Origin: Firm-04 sp964479595
GTDB lineage: Bacteria; Bacillota; Clostridia; Oscillospirales; Ruminococcaceae
Direction of reading: 5' to 3'
DNA: 17,444 bases
NCBI GenBank assembly: GCA_964479595.1
Contig: CAYZMU010000027.1
Coordinates: 1 to 17,444, forward strand
The notes below the pieces were generated by a model. The model was not told where the DNA came from and did no database searches. It saw only the letters and a list, made by a program, of their open reading frames with translations. This document shows, piece by piece, positions 14,572 to 17,444 of this stretch (position 1 is the first letter of the stretch; each line of letters starts with the position of its first letter). The translations under genes and the position numbers were made by a program.

Positions 14572-15912
14572 TCAGCTCTCTTTCGGCGGCTGCGGCGGCG
14601 GTTCGGGATTCTTCGGGAAGGTCAGCGTGACGGTCGTGCCCGTGCCGAGCGTGCTTCTCACGTCGATTTTGGCGTTGTGAAACGCCGCGCCGTGCTTGAC
14701 AATCGAAAGCCCCAGCCCCGTGCCGCCGATTCTGCGCGAATGGCTCTTGTCCACGCGGTAGAAGCGCTCGAAAATCCGGTCCAGATCCCCCTGCGGGATG
14801 CCAATCCCCGTATCCGCCACGGAAAAGACCGCCTCGTTCTCCTCCCCGGAAACCTCGACGCGCACGCGCCCGCCCTCCACATTGTATTTGATGGCGTTGT
14901 CGCAGAGGTTATAGAGCATCTCCTCCACAATCACGGGAACGCCCGTCACCTCCGCCGGGCCGCCGAAAAGGTCCATGGTGATTTGCCGCTCCTGCGCGGA
15001 GGGTTTCAGCTGTTCGCAGACATTCCCCGCGATTTCGAAGAGGTCAAACTGCCGCATTTCCTCCGAAAAGCTCTCGTCGTCGAGTCTGGAGAGGCGGATA
15101 ATATCCTCTATCAGGGCGATCATGCGCGCGGATTCATCCCGGATCCGGCCGGCAAACCCGCCGATATCCTCCGCCTTGACGAGCCCGGACGCTATCATGT
15201 CCGCGATGCCGTAGATCGAAGTCAGCGGCGTCTTGAGCTCATGGGAGACGTTGGAGGTGAATTCCCTGCGCAGCGCGTCACGTTTTTCGCGCTCCGTCAC
15301 GTCCAGCAGCACCAGCACCGCCCCGCTGACGGTTTCCCCGCTCAGCACGGGGTTCGCGATAAGCTGCACGGCGGTCTCCCCGATATAGAGCACCGACTCG
15401 CTGTGTGTTCCGGAAATGGCGTGCCCGACACACTCCCGGAACGGCGCGGAATCGTTTAAACTATAAACATCCCGGTTTTCCGCGGGCGGGTCGTGAATCC
15501 CGAGCAGCCCCAGCGCGGCGTGATTGCAGGAAAGCACCGTGCCCTTCGCGCTGATGAGCAGCAGCCCCTCGCGCATATTCTGCGTCATGACCTGAATCTG
15601 CTCCTGCTGCCCCGAAAGGGTGCTGCGCTGCCGCGCGACCTGCGCCTGCAAATCCGAAATCTGACGTTTGAGCGGCTCCTGCGCGTCCGGCTGAGGCGTT
15701 TCGGGGGACTGCCCCTTTTTCGCGATATGACCGGCGAGCAGCCGCGCGGGGAAAATCAGCGCCGCGCAGACAAGCACCGCCACCGGGCTTAGCTGCAGCA
15801 CGAGCTTCCAATAATTTTCTGTCGGCAGCAGCAGCGGAAAACACAGCAGACACAGCGCCGCGCAAACGCCGGAAACCGCCAGAATCAGCGCGAAAATCCT
15901 GTTTTTGTTCAT
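14572..15912 (-). CDS. PhoR-type sensor histidine kinase
   Basis: This 446-residue membrane kinase should autophosphorylate on His224 and pass phosphate to the regulator encoded just upstream. Two membrane helices (about 7-29 and 37-54) are separated by only about 7 residues, so there is almost no outside sensor domain. A coiled coil (about 80-110) and a PAS-like domain (about 111-205, ending VLLDVTE) follow. HisKA has FTSNVSHELKTPLTS. The ATPase domain has the N box NLCDNAIKYN, G1 DTGIGI, F box RIFERFYRVD and G2 GGTGLGLSIVKH. The order PAS-HisKA-HATPase matches PhoR-like kinases. It starts 12 bases after the regulator gene with a GGGGG site. No pst or phoU gene is seen, so the signal remains open. 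Confidence 0.95.
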   Translation of the reverse strand: MNKNRIFALILAVSGVCAALCLLCFPLLLPTENYWKLVLQLSPVAVLVCAALIFPARLLAGHIAKKGQSPETPQPDAQEPLKRQISDLQAQVARQRSTLSGQQEQIQVMTQNMREGLLLISAKGTVLSCNHAALGLLGIHDPPAENRDVYSLNDSAPFRECVGHAISGTHSESVLYIGETAVQLIANPVLSGETVSGAVLVLLDVTEREKRDALRREFTSNVSHELKTPLTSIYGIADMIASGLVKAEDIGGFAGRIRDESARMIALIEDIIRLSRLDDESFSEEMRQFDLFEIAGNVCEQLKPSAQERQITMDLFGGPAEVTGVPVIVEEMLYNLCDNAIKYNVEGGRVRVEVSGEENEAVFSVADTGIGIPQGDLDRIFERFYRVDKSHSRRIGGTGLGLSIVKHGAAFHNAKIDVRSTLGTGTTVTLTFPKNPEPPPQPPKES

Positions 15913-15924
15913 GCCGCCCCCTTC

Positions 15925-16593
15925 TCAGGCGCGAAAGCGATAGCCAAAGCCCCGCACGGTTTCAATGGCGCCGCCCGCCTCGCCGAGTTTCTGGCGCAAG
16001 GTCCCGATATGCACATCGACCGTGCGGCTCTCCCCGGTGTAGTCATAGCCCCAGACGCACTGCAGGATTCTGTCCCGGCTCAGTACAATTCCCTGATTGC
16101 GCATAAGCAGCGCGAGCAGGTCAAATTCCTTGCCCGTCAGCGTCACGGGCTGCCCCCCGACCTTGACGGTGCGGCCCTCGGTATTGAGCGAAATGTCGCC
16201 GCTCCGGATTTTCGTTTCCGCGCCGTGTGCCGACGCGCGCCGCAGCAGGGCACGAATGCGCGAGAGCAGTTCCATCACCCCGAAGGGCTTGGTCAGATAG
16301 TCGTCCGCGCCGCTGTCGAGGCCTAAGACCTTATCATATTCCGTGCCGCGCGCCGTCAGCATCATAATGGGAAGATTCGCGGTCGCGGGCATTCCGCGCA
16401 GCCAGCGAAGCACGGAAATCCCGTCCTCCTCCGGCAGCATAATGTCCAGCAGCGCGACATCGGGAATCTCCCGCTCCACCGCCGCGCGGAACTGAGAGGG
16501 CAGCCCGAAGCCCTGAATCTCATAGCCCGCGCTTCTGACGGCGTAGACGGTGAAATCCCGGATATTGCTGTCGTCCTCAAGCAGGTAAATCAT
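15925..16593 (-). CDS. OmpR/PhoB-family response regulator
   Basis: This 222-residue regulator starts at the ATG at 16593, with AAAGGAG just upstream. A longer open frame to 16854 overlaps the preceding amidohydrolase gene and is not coding. The receiver domain has the acidic pocket LLEDD (5-8), phospho-acceptor D50 (LLDIMLP), T80 and K102 (LTKPF). The C-terminal winged helix (about 128-222) has LTGKEFDLLALLMRNQGIVLSRDRIL, RTVDVHIGTLRQKL and GFGYRF, diagnostic of PhoB/OmpR proteins that bind direct repeats with about 11-bp period. It forms an operon with the kinase downstream and probably with the amidohydrolase upstream. Confidence 0.96.
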   Translation of the reverse strand: MIYLLEDDSNIRDFTVYAVRSAGYEIQGFGLPSQFRAAVEREIPDVALLDIMLPEEDGISVLRWLRGMPATANLPIMMLTARGTEYDKVLGLDSGADDYLTKPFGVMELLSRIRALLRRASAHGAETKIRSGDISLNTEGRTVKVGGQPVTLTGKEFDLLALLMRNQGIVLSRDRILQCVWGYDYTGESRTVDVHIGTLRQKLGEAGGAIETVRGFGYRFRA

Positions 16594-16610
16594 GCGGCTC
16601 CTTTCCCCCT

Positions 16611-17417
16611 TCAGGAAAGCCCCAGAAACGCCTTGGCGTTCCCCGAAAAGATTTTTCTGTATTCCGCTTCGGAAAACCCAAGCGTGAGCAGCCTTTCGGC
16701 CTCCTTTTTCGGGCTCCACATCGGGAAGTCTGTCCCGAACGAGCAGCAGTCGGGCGTGAAATGCTTTATCAGACGCACCGCGCGCTCCGGCGACATCATG
16801 CAGACCGAACTGCTGGTATCGTAGAGCACATTCTCGGAAGGCTTGAGAATCCACTCCGACTCGTCCCAGCTCGCCCAGCCGCCCAGATGCGAGGCGAGGA
16901 CCTTGAGCTTTGGAAAATCCCGCAGCACCTTCGCGAGCATCGCGGGGTGGGAAAAATCGTGCCGATAGTCCCCCAGATGCATCAGCACCGGCAGCCGCCC
17001 CTCAATCACCTCGTAGACGCGGTAGGACGCCTTGCTGTCAATGGCGGTGCGCTGAAAATCCGCGTGCAGTTTCACACCGTGCAGCCCCAGACCGATAATG
17101 CGGTCCACTTCCCCCTCAATATCCGGATAATCCCCGTGCATGGCGGCAAACCCGATGAGATTGGGGTGCGCCTTCTGGGTCCGGGCGATGAAATTGTTGA
17201 TAGTCGGGACTTGTTTCGGGGTGGTCGCGACGCTGCAGCACAGCACGCGCTTCGCCGAGATCTCCGCCTCCGCCTCGAGCAGCTCGTCAATATCCCCGAC
17301 GTGGTACTCCATGGGTATATCGTAAAACTTGCTGATGGATTCCGTCGCCTTGACGCTTATCATTTTCGGGAAGATATGCGTGTGCATATCGTAAATCTCA
17401 AAATCTTCCGGTTTCAT
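16611..17417 (-). CDS. Amidohydrolase-2 family metal-dependent hydrolase
   Basis: This 268-residue protein is a TIM-barrel member of the amidohydrolase superfamily (Amidohydro_2 type). It shows the metal-binding HxH near the start (YDMHTHIFP, about 9-17), GVKLHADFQ in the middle, then VLMHLGD, LASHLGG and the late catalytic aspartate in FGTDFPMW. These supply the usual His/His/Lys-or-His/His/Asp ligands. Family members hydrolyse or decarboxylate many small molecules, so the substrate cannot be named. There is no signal peptide; it is cytoplasmic. It ends 17 bases before the response regulator start, which suggests one transcript. AAAGGA and GAGAAG lie before the ATG at 17417, and the promoter is largely outside the window. 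Confidence 0.88.
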   Translation of the reverse strand: MKPEDFEIYDMHTHIFPKMISVKATESISKFYDIPMEYHVGDIDELLEAEAEISAKRVLCCSVATTPKQVPTINNFIARTQKAHPNLIGFAAMHGDYPDIEGEVDRIIGLGLHGVKLHADFQRTAIDSKASYRVYEVIEGRLPVLMHLGDYRHDFSHPAMLAKVLRDFPKLKVLASHLGGWASWDESEWILKPSENVLYDTSSSVCMMSPERAVRLIKHFTPDCCSFGTDFPMWSPKKEAERLLTLGFSEAEYRKIFSGNAKAFLGLS

Positions 17418-17444
17418 CTTCTCATTTCCTTTTTTGATTTAACC

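Noticed and set aside
16594..16854. N-terminal extension of the response regulator
   Set aside because: It overlaps the amidohydrolase gene out of frame. The receiver domain begins exactly at the ATG at 16593, which has its own ribosome site.

Overview
The window looks like a scaffold from a plant-fibre-degrading Firmicute of the Oscillospiraceae (Ruminococcus-like). Three things support this: a HrcA/CIRCE heat-shock operon of Gram-positive type, an export-targeted GH9 cellulase, and a pectate lyase ending in a Ruminococcus-style dockerin, the module that docks enzymes onto cellulosomal cohesins. Coding DNA is GC-rich, so long antisense ORFs are common and are mostly shadows.

Layout. Positions 1-477 (-) hold the 5' end of a GH9 endoglucanase that runs off the window edge; its promoter region carries four direct repeats with an exact 11-bp period. 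Positions 637-6591 (-) form the heat-shock operon promoter/CIRCE-hrcA-grpE-dnaK-(long repeat-bearing spacer)-dnaJ-small unknown gene-terminator. Reading away from it, 6718-10578 (+) is a monocistronic unit with promoter, hairpin leader, a two-domain pectate lyase with dockerin, and terminator. Positions 10600-12159 (+) encode a four-helix membrane protein of unknown function followed by a DtxR/MntR-type metalloregulator. Positions 12294-14053 (+) hold mreC-mreD (rod shape) and a terminator shared with the converging TerB-like gene (14066-14488, -). Positions 14572-17417 (-) hold an amidohydrolase followed by a PhoB/PhoR-type response regulator and sensor kinase.

The key technical point is that all three runs of 100 N are flanked on both sides by the same 55 bases. 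This is the signature of two contig ends that overlap and were scaffolded without being merged. Removing one copy plus the N run (155 bases) restores single reading frames for the pectate lyase (1,186 aa) and MreC (289 aa). They should be treated as intact genes, not as frameshifted or split ones.

I see no mobile element, CRISPR array, tRNA or rRNA, and no clearly novel multi-gene system. The best leads are the Pho-box-like 11-bp repeat array at the cellulase promoter, in the same window as an orphan PhoB/PhoR-like pair; the terminator-like hairpin in the pectate lyase leader; the unknown small gene at the end of the heat-shock operon; and the repeat-rich dnaK-dnaJ spacer with a possible small membrane ORF and promoter.
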